From: Burkholderiaceae bacterium
GTDB lineage: Bacteria; Pseudomonadota; Gammaproteobacteria; Burkholderiales; Burkholderiaceae_C
DNA: 64,000 nucleotides
Reading direction: 5' to 3'
Assembly (NCBI GenBank): GCA_018780645.1
Contig: JADMJJ010000010.1
Span: forward strand, 1 to 64,000
Positions 7,729-16,035 of the stretch are shown here, in pieces. The notes beneath the pieces are model-generated. The model did not search any database. It saw nothing but the letters and a program-made list of their open reading frames with translations, and was not told the DNA's origin. The number at the start of each line of letters is the position of its first letter. The stretch's first letter is position 1. A program made the position numbers and the translations under genes.

Positions 7729-10114
7729 GCAGCAAGGCCTCCATCTGATCGGCCGGCATCGCCCGGTGGAACAGCCAGCCCTGGGCATCGCTGACGCCCA
7801 TGGCCAGCAGCGCCCGGCGCTGCGCCTCGGTCTCGACGCCCTCGGCCGTGATGTCCAAGCCCAGGCTTCGAGCCAGCGTGATGATGGTGTGGACGATGGC
7901 GCGGCTGCTGGCGTCATGCGGCAGGTCGGAGACAAAGCTGCGGTCTATCTTCAGCCTGTCCATCGGCAGGCTTTTCAGCTGGCCCAGCGACGAGAAGCCG
8001 GTGCCGAAGTCGTCCAGTGAAACGCGCACGCCCAGGTCGCGCAGGCTGCTGAGCACGCGGCGCATCGCCGCACCGTTGCCGAACAGGCTTTCGGTGACCT
8101 CGACCTCCAGCCGCTCGGGCGCCAGCCCGTAGCGCTGAAGGGTTGTACGCACCAGCTGCAGCACATCCTCCTGCTCGAACTGACGCACCGAGATGTTCAC
8201 CGCCACCCGCGCCAGTCCCTGGCCGGCGTACTGCCAGGCCGCCGCCTGGGCGCAGGCCTGGTCGAGCACCCAGGCGCCGATCGGGCAGATCAGACCGGTG
8301 GCCTCGGCGATCGGGATGAAGCGGTGGGGCGGTACCGCGCCCAACTCCGGGTGCTGCCAGCGCAGCAGCACCTCGGCGCCCAGCACCCGGCCGCTGCCCA
8401 GCTCGACCATCGGTTGCCAGTGCAGGCTCAGCTGCTTGAGCTCCAGTGCGCGGCGCAGCCCCTGTTCCAGCTGCAGATGGGCGGCCGCCACATCGGCCAG
8501 CGCATGCTCGTAGACCGCGGCGCGGCTGCGCCCCCGCGCCTTGGCCTCATACATCGCCGCATCGGCGGCCTTCAGCAAGCCGTGGGCCGTGCTGGCATGC
8601 TGCGGATACAGGGCCACGCCGACGCTGGCGGTGACGCTGACCGACTGCGTGCCCAGCAGCACCGGCTTGGCGATCGCGTTCAGCAGCTTCTGCGCCAACA
8701 GGACCGCCGCGCCATCCTCGCCGGGGTCGTGCATCAGCACCACGAACTCGTCACCGCCGAGCCGGATAGCCAGGTCCTCACGGCGTAACAGGGCCTGCAG
8801 GCGGTCGGCCACAGCGATCAGCAGATCGTCGCCACAGTCATGACCCAGGGTATCGTTGATGTTCTTGAAGCCGTCCAGGTCGATGAACAGCAGGCCGAAC
8901 GGTGCCGTGGTCTGGGGAGCACGCACCGTGCGCCCATGCAGGGCCTCTTGCAGTTGCAGGCGGTTGCCCAGGCCGGTCAAAGGGTCATGCAGTGCCTGGT
9001 GGCGCAACTCATACTGAGTAGCCCGGATCTCGCTGATGTCGGAGAAGCTCAGCACGTAGTGTCCAACCCGGCCCTGCTCGTCGAGCACCGCACACAGATG
9101 CTCCAGCGCCGGGAACAGGCTGGCATCGGCGCGGCAGCACATCACCTCGCCCTGGCGCGAGCCCAAACCCGGCTTGATCGGCTGGTCGCCGTGACGCCGT
9201 GCGTAGAGAAAATCCTCGGGGCGGCGGCCGCGCACCTCGGTCTCGCTCCAGCCCGTCATGCGGCTGAAAGCGGGGTTGCAACTCAGCACCTGCTGGTCGG
9301 CGTCGAGGAACAGGATCGCCTCGTCGGTGGCATCGAACACCACCAGGGCCTGGCGCAGCCGCGTTTCGCGCTCCACCCGGGCCGAGACGTCGCGCACCAT
9401 GCCCATGATCAGGTGCTCGGCGGCAAAGCGCCGCGCATGCAACTCCAGCCAGCGCGCCTGCGCGTCCCCGGTCTGCCAGCGGCAGGTCAGGTCTATCGGT
9501 TCACCGCGCTGCAGCAGCGCGTCGAAGGCCTGCTGGCCGGCTTCATCGAGGCCCGCCAGCAGGCCGCCCAGGCCCCGGGTGGCGGCCAGGCCGGCCAGGT
9601 CGTCGCCGGGTACCTGGCCGCTCCAGTTGAGTTTGTTGTCGCCATCGTCAAGCTCTAGCACCAACAGCCGGGCCGATTCCAGCGCCAGCTGCAGCCGCCG
9701 CTGCGCGCTCTCGGTCTTGCGCTCCTCCTGGCGACGCACCAGGGCCATCCGCACGGTGGCATTCAGCTCGCGCAACTCGAAGGGCTTGAGCAGGTAACCA
9801 TAGGGCGCGGCCTGCGCCGCACGGGTCAGCGTTTCGGGCTCGCCATAGGCGGTCAGGAACACCACCGGCACGGCCAGACGCTCGCGGATCTGGCGCGCCG
9901 CGCTGATGCCGTCGCTGCCATCGTCCAGATGGATGTCCATCAACACCAGATCGGGCAGGGTGGTCTCGGCCATGCGCAGCGCGTCGGGCTCGTTGGCGGC
10001 AATGCCGACGACATCGAAACCCAGCTGCTCAAGGCCGCTGCGCAGGTCCAGCGCGACGATCCGTTCATCCTCGACGATCTGCACGCGCAGCGGCCGGTCA
10101 AGCAGATCCAGCAT
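7682..10114 (-). CDS. REC-PAS-GGDEF-EAL c-di-GMP signalling protein
   Basis: The 810-aa protein reads in order: receiver domain (acidic pocket VEDE, phospho-Asp D60 in LVLMDIHLDDG, LKPF lysine), a short coiled linker, PAS-like segments ending in a clear PAS (~265-375), GGDEF (RLGGDEFVVLM, intact) and EAL (EVLLRW, NISVRQFE, EVTES, DDFGTGFSS and KIDRSFV, all catalytic elements present). It could therefore make or degrade c-di-GMP under control of phosphorylation. Its start lies 17 bp inside the end of the upstream PAS-HWE kinase gene, its likely phosphodonor. An AGGGAG precedes the ATG. The last 47 bp overlap convergently with the M24 peptidase gene. Confidence 0.93.
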   Translation of the reverse strand: MLDLLDRPLRVQIVEDERIVALDLRSGLEQLGFDVVGIAANEPDALRMAETTLPDLVLMDIHLDDGSDGISAARQIRERLAVPVVFLTAYGEPETLTRAAQAAPYGYLLKPFELRELNATVRMALVRRQEERKTESAQRRLQLALESARLLVLELDDGDNKLNWSGQVPGDDLAGLAATRGLGGLLAGLDEAGQQAFDALLQRGEPIDLTCRWQTGDAQARWLELHARRFAAEHLIMGMVRDVSARVERETRLRQALVVFDATDEAILFLDADQQVLSCNPAFSRMTGWSETEVRGRRPEDFLYARRHGDQPIKPGLGSRQGEVMCCRADASLFPALEHLCAVLDEQGRVGHYVLSFSDISEIRATQYELRHQALHDPLTGLGNRLQLQEALHGRTVRAPQTTAPFGLLFIDLDGFKNINDTLGHDCGDDLLIAVADRLQALLRREDLAIRLGGDEFVVLMHDPGEDGAAVLLAQKLLNAIAKPVLLGTQSVSVTASVGVALYPQHASTAHGLLKAADAAMYEAKARGRSRAAVYEHALADVAAAHLQLEQGLRRALELKQLSLHWQPMVELGSGRVLGAEVLLRWQHPELGAVPPHRFIPIAEATGLICPIGAWVLDQACAQAAAWQYAGQGLARVAVNISVRQFEQEDVLQLVRTTLQRYGLAPERLEVEVTESLFGNGAAMRRVLSSLRDLGVRVSLDDFGTGFSSLGQLKSLPMDRLKIDRSFVSDLPHDASSRAIVHTIITLARSLGLDITAEGVETEAQRRALLAMGVSDAQGWLFHRAMPADQMEALLLSSSQTDHPPTAPAG

Positions 10115-11942
10115 CTTGTACTCCCTGTGGATTAATTTTCAGCAGCAGGCGCCAGTGCGTGCCCGGCCGGTCGACGCCGTCCAGTAGTTCCAGGCTGGCC
10201 CTGCACTGCTCGGCCAGCACCGGCAGCAGCTGGAAACCAAGGCCACCGCCATCGCCCGGCCGCACACCCTCGGGCAGGCCGGCACCATCGTCGCTGACGT
10301 CCAGCCTCACCTGGGCTTCGGCATCGCTGGTCAGACTGACCACGATCAGGCCCGCCATGCCGCCGCGAAACGCATGCTTGATCGAGTTGGTGACCAGCTC
10401 GTTGACCAGCAGTCCGCAGGGAATGGCGCGCTGCAGGTCAATGCGCAGGCCGGCGTCGGGTGCATCGATCTGCAGGTGCACGGCCGAGCTCGCGCCGAGA
10501 TAGGTGTCGCGCAGCAGGCCACCCAGGCGCCGGATATAGGGCCCCAGTTCCAGCGCGCTGAAATCGGCACGCTCGTAGAGCAGCTGGTGCATCAGCGCCA
10601 TCGCGCGCACTCGGCTCTGGCTGTCCTGCAAGGCCACCTTGACACCCGGCTCGGCATTGCGCGCCTGCAAGTTCAGCAGACTGGAGATGATCTGCAGATT
10701 GTTCTTGACGCGGTGATGCACCTCGTTGAGCAGCACCGTCTTCTCGCGCAGCGCACGCTCGATCTCGATCTGCGCCGCACGCCGGTCCGTGACATCGCTG
10801 ATGGTCGCCAGCACCTGCTGGTCATTGCCCTCGCGCAGCGGGTTCAGCGCGATCTCGACCGGGAACTCGCTGCCGTCGCGGCGCAGCGCGAACAGCTCCT
10901 GGCGTTGCGCCATCAGGCGGCGCTGCGGCTGGTGCAGGAACTGGCGCACCAGGCCCACATGGCCGGCGCGCTGGCGCTGCGGCACCAGCTCGTGCACCTT
11001 CATGCCGACCATGGCCTCGGCCGGATAGCCGAACATCTGCGCCATGCTCGGATTCGCGACCAGGATGGTGCCATCGCTGCCGACCAGGCATTTGCCCATG
11101 GTCGAGCCCTCGAACACGCGGCGGTAACGGTCCTCGCTGTCGCGCAGCGCACGCTCGCTGTCGCGGCGGGAGCCGATGTCGATGCCGGAGGCGATCAGAT
11201 GGGTGATGCGGCCCGCGGCATCGCGCAGCGGCGCGAGCATGAAGTCGGCCTCCATGCGGCTGTCGCCGGCCATGCGTATCACCACGTCGCTGCGGTGCAC
11301 CTCACCGGCCGCAGCACGCTGCACCACGCCGCGCAGCCACTGCTGCTGGTCCGCGTCATGGGTCCACCAGTAGGTGTCCCACACGAGGCGCCCGCGCACA
11401 TCCTCGAGCTGCAGCCCGCCGGCCTCCAGTGGTCCGCGGTTGGCCTCCAGCAGCACGCCCTCGGGACTCAGCACGCCGACGAAGACGAACAGATTGTCGA
11501 GCACGCGGCGCAGCCACTGCTCGCCGTCCTGCTTCAGACGCTGGGCCTGGAGCTCCAGCGAATGGTTGACCGCCTGCACCAGCACACCGATGACCCGACC
11601 CTCGGCGTCCTTGATGGGCATATAGCTGGCCTGCCAGTCCGAGGCCTCGCCCGGCACGCTGGGCACCTCGGCGGCGACGCGGAAGTTGGCACGGCCCTGG
11701 CCGCTGTCCAGCACCGCCTTCAACAGAGGCTCGAGCTGATCGGCCGCCTTGGGCAGCACCTCGCGCACGCTGCGCCCCAGATGCTCGGCCACGCCGAGCC
11801 CATTGGCCCTGGCCAGCAGATCGTTGATCTGCACATAGCGCAACTGCCGGTCCAGCACCGCCAGGCCCACCGGCAAGTCGCAGCCCATCAAGGCATGCAG
11901 GCTCGCGGCCGCCAGTGTCAGATCCGCCTGCTCAGATGACAT
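10098..11942 (-). CDS. PAS-domain histidine kinase of the HisKA_2/HWE-like class
   Basis: The 614-aa cytosolic protein has no membrane helix. It carries three PAS domains (~20-130, 150-275, 290-400) followed by a HisKA_2 dimerization box with the phospho-His in LLNEVHHRVKNNLQIISSLLNLQ and a HATPase_c domain (NELVTNSIKHAF, DDGAGLPEG). HWE/HisKA_2 kinases usually pair with response regulators lacking DNA-binding domains, which fits the overlapping REC-GGDEF-EAL gene. I chose the ATG at MSSEQADLT, because an upstream extension would run into the leader. A TTGAG-N4-ATCAA box lies ~135 bp upstream and may give oxygen-dependent control. Confidence 0.9.
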   Translation of the reverse strand: MSSEQADLTLAAASLHALMGCDLPVGLAVLDRQLRYVQINDLLARANGLGVAEHLGRSVREVLPKAADQLEPLLKAVLDSGQGRANFRVAAEVPSVPGEASDWQASYMPIKDAEGRVIGVLVQAVNHSLELQAQRLKQDGEQWLRRVLDNLFVFVGVLSPEGVLLEANRGPLEAGGLQLEDVRGRLVWDTYWWTHDADQQQWLRGVVQRAAAGEVHRSDVVIRMAGDSRMEADFMLAPLRDAAGRITHLIASGIDIGSRRDSERALRDSEDRYRRVFEGSTMGKCLVGSDGTILVANPSMAQMFGYPAEAMVGMKVHELVPQRQRAGHVGLVRQFLHQPQRRLMAQRQELFALRRDGSEFPVEIALNPLREGNDQQVLATISDVTDRRAAQIEIERALREKTVLLNEVHHRVKNNLQIISSLLNLQARNAEPGVKVALQDSQSRVRAMALMHQLLYERADFSALELGPYIRRLGGLLRDTYLGASSAVHLQIDAPDAGLRIDLQRAIPCGLLVNELVTNSIKHAFRGGMAGLIVVSLTSDAEAQVRLDVSDDGAGLPEGVRPGDGGGLGFQLLPVLAEQCRASLELLDGVDRPGTHWRLLLKINPQGVQDAGSA

Positions 11943-12071
11943 ACAACCCCCGTGCCGGCGTCGAGCCTGCAAAGGCTCACGTCGTGAGGAGGCTCCGAGT
12001 CATGATCGGCAGCGCTGCGGGATATTGTGATGACAGCGTAGTGGGAGCATGCGCTGCGACCCGGGCCTCGC

Positions 12072-12085
12072 TTGAGTTATATCAA
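12072..12085. promoter_or_regulatory. FNR/Anr-like box upstream of the PAS kinase
   Basis: The 14-bp site TTGAGTTATATCAA matches the FNR/CRP-superfamily consensus TTGAT-N4-ATCAA with one mismatch in the left half. It is centred about 136 bp upstream of the PAS kinase start, in the 206-bp gap behind the 47-aa membrane-protein gene, in an AT-rich island within high-GC DNA. Control by an oxygen- or NO-responsive regulator is inference. Confidence 0.4.
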
Positions 12086-12148
12086 GTAAGCGGGCCGCGC
12101 GCACACATCCCGCACGCGTCGTGGGCGCGAGCCGCCCGGACTTCGACT

Positions 12149-12292
12149 CTAGAAGACGTGCCGCAGGCTCCACAACAGGGCGGGGTAGAGCACGCCCCAG
12201 GTGAAGGCCATCACGACCAGGGCCTTGACCGGCACCAGCAGACGCTGGCCGCGGCCACGCCGGACGACTTGGTGAATGTTCATTGCTTGCAT
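12149..12292 (-). CDS. 47-aa single-pass membrane protein, unknown function
   Basis: This short frame begins MQAMNIHQVVRRGRGQR with GGAG seven bases before the ATG, and continues into one hydrophobic helix (VKALVVMAFTWGVLYPALLW) ending WSLRHVF. The basic N-terminus and single helix predict a small inner-membrane protein with its N-terminus inside. I do not recognise a family. Good ribosome binding and two palindromes upstream support it as real. A longer version starting at 12355 would run through those palindromes and is less likely. It sits between the PAS kinase and an alpha/beta hydrolase gene on the same strand. Confidence 0.6.
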   Translation of the reverse strand: MQAMNIHQVVRRGRGQRLLVPVKALVVMAFTWGVLYPALLWSLRHVF

Positions 12293-12319
12293 GCCTGACT
12301 CCTTCGGTCGAATGAGCCC

Positions 12320-12376
12320 CTTGCATGCAAGACGCATGCCAATGATTTGCCACAAAAGGGTGCAGTCAAGACTGCA
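12320..12376. promoter_or_regulatory. Paired palindromes upstream of the small membrane-protein gene
   Basis: Two perfect palindromes lie in the 127-bp leader: CTTGCATGCAAG at 12320-12331 and TGCAGTC-AA-GACTGCA at 12361-12376. They are 28 and 69 bp upstream of the ATG at 12292. Their symmetry and placement suit a dimeric regulator. There is no run of T after either, so termination is unlikely. Regulator unknown. Confidence 0.4.
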
Positions 12377-12419
12377 GTATCACGTTGGCATCAAGTGCAA
12401 TGCACCAAGCTCGCCAGGG

Positions 12420-13451
12420 CTACCAGGGCTGGCGCGGCCAGGCCAGCGGCAGCGACAGCTCGACGGGCTCGCGCCCGTCGTCCACCAGCCAGTGGCCCAG
12501 CAACTGGGTCTGGTTGCGGTCGAACAGCACCGGCGTGTGGCCGGTCTGCGGAATGTGCACCAGGGTCAGGTCTTGCATTTTCTGCATGCGGCGCAGGGTG
12601 GGTGCCAGCAAGGCATCGGACTGCATGCCGTGCAGCACCAGCAGCGGGCAGCTGAGCTGCCGCCAGGCCTGCCACTGGTCCACCGCCTGCTGGGCATCGG
12701 CCCGGTAGGCCTGCAGCGCGCGCGGGTCCAGCCGGTAGACGCGGCCGGCGTTCTCGTCGGACCAGCGCGTCTGGTGCCAGGCCAGGAACAGGCGGATGTC
12801 ATCGGGCACCGGGCCGTCATTCTTGTGCGCCGCCCCGACGCGCCGCATGATGTCGGCCGGCGAGCGGAACACATAGTGGCGCGCCAAGGTGTTGGCACGC
12901 TTGAGGCGCCGCGCCCGCGGGATGTGCGGGCCGACATCGTTCAGTATCAGCCGGCTGACCAGGGAAGGATCACGAGCGGCCAGCTCAATGCCGACCGAGC
13001 CGCCCATCGACGAGCCGAGCAGCGCCACCGGCCCGCCGCCCAGGTGGGCAATCAGCTGGCGCAGCTGCTCGACGTAGGTGTCACGCGTGTACTCGCATTC
13101 GTCAGCCAGCCAGCCCGACTGGCCGCGGCCCAGCCAGTCCGGGGCGATCACGCGCCAGGCGCCGGCCGGGTGGCGGCTCAGATCAGCGGCCAGGAAGCTG
13201 AAGCGCCTCGCCGTGTTGGCCACACCACCGCAGCAGATCAGGATGGGTGCGTCGCGCGGCCCCCAATCGGCGTAGGCCACCGGCGTGGTGTAGGGCCGCT
13301 GCAGGCGCCGGGGCACGCCCTGTTGCAGGCGCAGCGGCTGGCGGTAGTCGAAGGAGCGCAGCTGGTAGAGGCCGGCAAAGCGGCGATCCAGGCGCTCGGC
13401 GGCGGCGCTCCAGTCCTGCCAGATGCCATTGGGCCGGCCCAGCAGGCTCAT
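12420..13451 (-). CDS. Alpha/beta hydrolase
   Basis: The 343-aa protein has the alpha/beta hydrolase core: oxyanion-side ILICCGGVANTARRF, DWLGRGQSGW, nucleophile elbow LGSSMGGSVG (Ser near 155), a late acidic residue in HGMQSDALL and catalytic His in IPQTGHTPV. A cap region between the elbow and the acid is helical. There is no signal peptide. Its ATG overlaps the stop of the Ser/Thr kinase gene by 4 bp, so the two are translationally coupled. A link to the kinase is therefore likely, but the substrate cannot be inferred. Confidence 0.87.
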   Translation of the reverse strand: MSLLGRPNGIWQDWSAAAERLDRRFAGLYQLRSFDYRQPLRLQQGVPRRLQRPYTTPVAYADWGPRDAPILICCGGVANTARRFSFLAADLSRHPAGAWRVIAPDWLGRGQSGWLADECEYTRDTYVEQLRQLIAHLGGGPVALLGSSMGGSVGIELAARDPSLVSRLILNDVGPHIPRARRLKRANTLARHYVFRSPADIMRRVGAAHKNDGPVPDDIRLFLAWHQTRWSDENAGRVYRLDPRALQAYRADAQQAVDQWQAWRQLSCPLLVLHGMQSDALLAPTLRRMQKMQDLTLVHIPQTGHTPVLFDRNQTQLLGHWLVDDGREPVELSLPLAWPRQPW

Positions 13452-16015
13452 TCCCTGGGGCTCCCGCCATGCTCGCGCTCGCGTTCGCGCTGGCGCAGCA
13501 CATCGATCATCACATTGAAGGTGCGGGCCAGCAGGCCGATCTCGTCGCGGCGCCTGACGGTGACGGTGGCCGCATCGAAGTCGCCGTTCTTCAGCGCCTG
13601 CGCGGCCTGGGTCAGCTGCCTGATCGGCCGCACGATGCTGCGCGCGAACAGCAGGGCCAGGCCCAGGAATAGCAGGCCGACCAGCGCCACGCTGATCAGC
13701 AAATGGGTGAACAGCTGCTGCAGCGGTGCCTCGAACTCCTCGCGCGCCTCGCTGACCACCACCGTCCAGTCATGACCTGGCACCGGTGCGAAGCCGGCTA
13801 CCTCGGCACGCCGGGTGACGGCCGACTGGTAGTCCACATGCCCCATCGTCCGCGTGCTCTTGATCGCCGCGGCCAGCACGGGCAGATCCAGACTGGCGAT
13901 CTCGTTGCGGCGAAAGCGCTGATCGGCGCGGATGGCGGCCAGGGTGTCGGCGCTCAGCGGCATCAGGCTGCGATAGAGCAGGTCCTCGCGCGGGTGGTAA
14001 ATCAGCACGCCATCGCCGTCGATCAACATGGACACCCGCTTGGCATCGTCCTGCACCTCGTCGAGGATGCTGGCAAAGCTGGACGCGCGGATGCGCAGCA
14101 CAACCGCACCGACGACTTGCTTGGCGGCATTCAAGTCGTTCGCCGGGCCGCTCCCAAGAACGACTTGGCCCCCTCGGGGGGCCGACTGCGTACCCGCAGG
14201 CGAGGGGCTGTCGGCGTAGATCGGTTCTGCGTAGAACATCCCTGCGGCGCCAGCGACAGCCCCGACGACGATGCCGGTCACATGGGGCCGGCCCTGCATC
14301 GCCGACTTGAAATACTGGCGGAAGGCAAAGTTGCGGCCTATCAGATCGGCGTCGCTGGACACCAGGGCAGTGCCCTTGGCATCCATCACCATGATCAGAT
14401 GGATGTCGCGGTTCGCGGCCACCAGACGCTCCAGCTTGCTCTTGATCGCATCGCGGTGCGCCGGCTCCGGATGGGACAGGAAGGCGGTGAAATCGGCATC
14501 TGTGCCCAGCGACCGTGCCAGCTTTTGGCTGTCGCCTATCAGCTGGGCCAGGCGCCCGGCCGTGCTGCGCGCCAGCTGCTCCAGATTGCGCAGCTCGCTG
14601 GTCGAGACGGCCGCCAGGCTGCCGTTGAGGTTGTAGTACGCGGTGATCAGCATCGGCAGCAGCGCCGTCAGCACCATCGCGGCGGCCATCTTCACCGCCA
14701 GCGGCCAGGCGCCCGGGTGCGCGACCTGCAGCAGGGCGCGGGCCGCGCGCTGCAGGCCCTGGCGTGGCTTGCGCACCAGGGCGGCACCGCCCTGCAGCAC
14801 ATCGCCCGAGCGCAGTGCGTCGCGCAGGCTCAGATTGGACGCCTGGGCCGCGAACAGCAGGGTTCGCCACTCGGCCACGTCGCGCGGCCTGGCCTTGGGG
14901 TCGGGGTTCAGCGCCCAGTCTATGGCCTGCAGAAAGCTCTCGCTGTAGCGGCCACGGCCTATCTCCACCGCGGCCGGCATCGGATCACGCGGCAGGTGGG
15001 CGGCGCTCGCTGATGACTGCGAAATCATCCAGCGGCTCTCGGCGTCGGGCGGCTTCTTGCCGCTGATCATCCAGTACAGGGTGGCGCCCAGTGCATAGAT
15101 GTCCGTCCAGGGGCCCTGGTCGCCCAGGCCGTACTGCTCGATCGGCGCGTAGCCCGGCGTCACGACCACGGTGGCCGGGTCGCTGACGGCCACCGCCTGG
15201 CCGGCCGAGCCGAAGTCCAAGAGCACCAGGCGGCCGTCCTCCTGGCGCAGCTGGATGTTGTCGGGCTTGATGTCGCGGTGCAGAAAGCCGTTGGCATGGA
15301 CCACGGCCAGGCCGTCCAGCAGCGGTTGCAGCAGCCGCGCCAGGCCCTTCTCGCCGATCTCGCTGTGCTGCGGCCACCAGCTCTTCAGCGAGGCGCCTTT
15401 CTCGTACTCCAGCACCATATAGGCCGTGTCGTGGGCCTCGAAGAAGCGCGCCACCCGCACGATGTTCGGATGGCGGAAGCTGGCCAGCGTGCGGGCCTCG
15501 ACCAGAAAGCTGTCCAGCCCCTGCTGGTAGCGCTCGCGGTGCTCGCTGGCGTTGGGCGAGACGCTGCGCGTCGAGGAGCGGAAGGCGATGTCCTCGGGCA
15601 GGTACTCCTTCACCGCCACCGGCGCATTCAGGTTCACATCGGTGGCCAGATAGGTGATGCCGAAGCCCCCCTGGCCCAGCACCGCGTCGATGCGGTACTC
15701 GTGCAGCCGGAAACCCACCGGCAGCGCAATCGCATTGCCCTTGGGCAAAGGCGGGCGGCGCGGCGGTGGCGGCGCGGCAATGGCAGGCGCCGCGCCCGGC
15801 CCGGGCAGCACCTGGGTGACGCGCGGCTTGATGACGGTGGCGTCCTCGTCATGACGCGGCACCTGCGGGCGCCGCCGCGAGCTGTCCAGAATCGTCGCGT
15901 CGGGATCGTCCGCCGCGGCCACGCCCGAGCGCCCCTGGATCACCGTGGGATCGTCGTTCGGGTTCGAGGCGGGCAGCTGGGCCATGGCAGCGATGCGGTG
16001 GGGGCCGGACATCAT
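13448..16015 (-). CDS. Receptor-like Ser/Thr protein kinase with Cache sensor and C-terminal HAMP
   Basis: The 855-aa protein starts with a disordered N-terminus holding three D-x-T-(V/I)-(I/L) motifs (DPTVI, DATIL, DATVI). The kinase domain spans ~102-390: GQGGFG loop, VAVKEY lysine near 135, HRDIKPDN and LDFGSAG. Then come a membrane helix (~443-460), a periplasmic Cache-like domain, a second helix (~775-795) and a HAMP domain (~796-850) at the very C-terminus with no output module. A 28-residue segment (~601-628) in the Cache region coincides with a palindromic DNA repeat. The upstream Lrp gene ends 20 bp away. A later ATG (MAQLPAS, 15985) is an alternative start. Confidence 0.9.
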   Translation of the reverse strand: MMSGPHRIAAMAQLPASNPNDDPTVIQGRSGVAAADDPDATILDSSRRRPQVPRHDEDATVIKPRVTQVLPGPGAAPAIAAPPPPRRPPLPKGNAIALPVGFRLHEYRIDAVLGQGGFGITYLATDVNLNAPVAVKEYLPEDIAFRSSTRSVSPNASEHRERYQQGLDSFLVEARTLASFRHPNIVRVARFFEAHDTAYMVLEYEKGASLKSWWPQHSEIGEKGLARLLQPLLDGLAVVHANGFLHRDIKPDNIQLRQEDGRLVLLDFGSAGQAVAVSDPATVVVTPGYAPIEQYGLGDQGPWTDIYALGATLYWMISGKKPPDAESRWMISQSSASAAHLPRDPMPAAVEIGRGRYSESFLQAIDWALNPDPKARPRDVAEWRTLLFAAQASNLSLRDALRSGDVLQGGAALVRKPRQGLQRAARALLQVAHPGAWPLAVKMAAAMVLTALLPMLITAYYNLNGSLAAVSTSELRNLEQLARSTAGRLAQLIGDSQKLARSLGTDADFTAFLSHPEPAHRDAIKSKLERLVAANRDIHLIMVMDAKGTALVSSDADLIGRNFAFRQYFKSAMQGRPHVTGIVVGAVAGAAGMFYAEPIYADSPSPAGTQSAPRGGQVVLGSGPANDLNAAKQVVGAVVLRIRASSFASILDEVQDDAKRVSMLIDGDGVLIYHPREDLLYRSLMPLSADTLAAIRADQRFRRNEIASLDLPVLAAAIKSTRTMGHVDYQSAVTRRAEVAGFAPVPGHDWTVVVSEAREEFEAPLQQLFTHLLISVALVGLLFLGLALLFARSIVRPIRQLTQAAQALKNGDFDAATVTVRRRDEIGLLARTFNVMIDVLRQREREREHGGSPRE
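14132..14217. repeat. Palindromic repeat inserted in frame in the Ser/Thr kinase gene
   Basis: Within the Cache-coding region lie CAAGTCGTTC (14132-14141) and its exact reverse complement GAACGACTTG (14158-14167). A second stem follows directly, GGCCCCC/GGGGGCC around 14067+100, that is 14167-14183, and a further CGAGGGG lies at 14201-14207 that can pair with the CCCCTCG. The segment encodes Ser/Pro/Gly-rich, low-complexity residues that interrupt an otherwise normal Cache strand order. It looks like an intergenic-type repeat captured in a coding sequence; the edges are estimates. Confidence 0.55.
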
Positions 16016-16035
16016 GCCGCAGGCGCTTGCATTTG

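Noticed and set aside
13448-14700. C-terminal half of the kinase as a methyl-accepting chemotaxis protein
   Set aside because: Cache-TM-HAMP is present, but the protein ends after HAMP and no methyl-accepting signalling helix follows.
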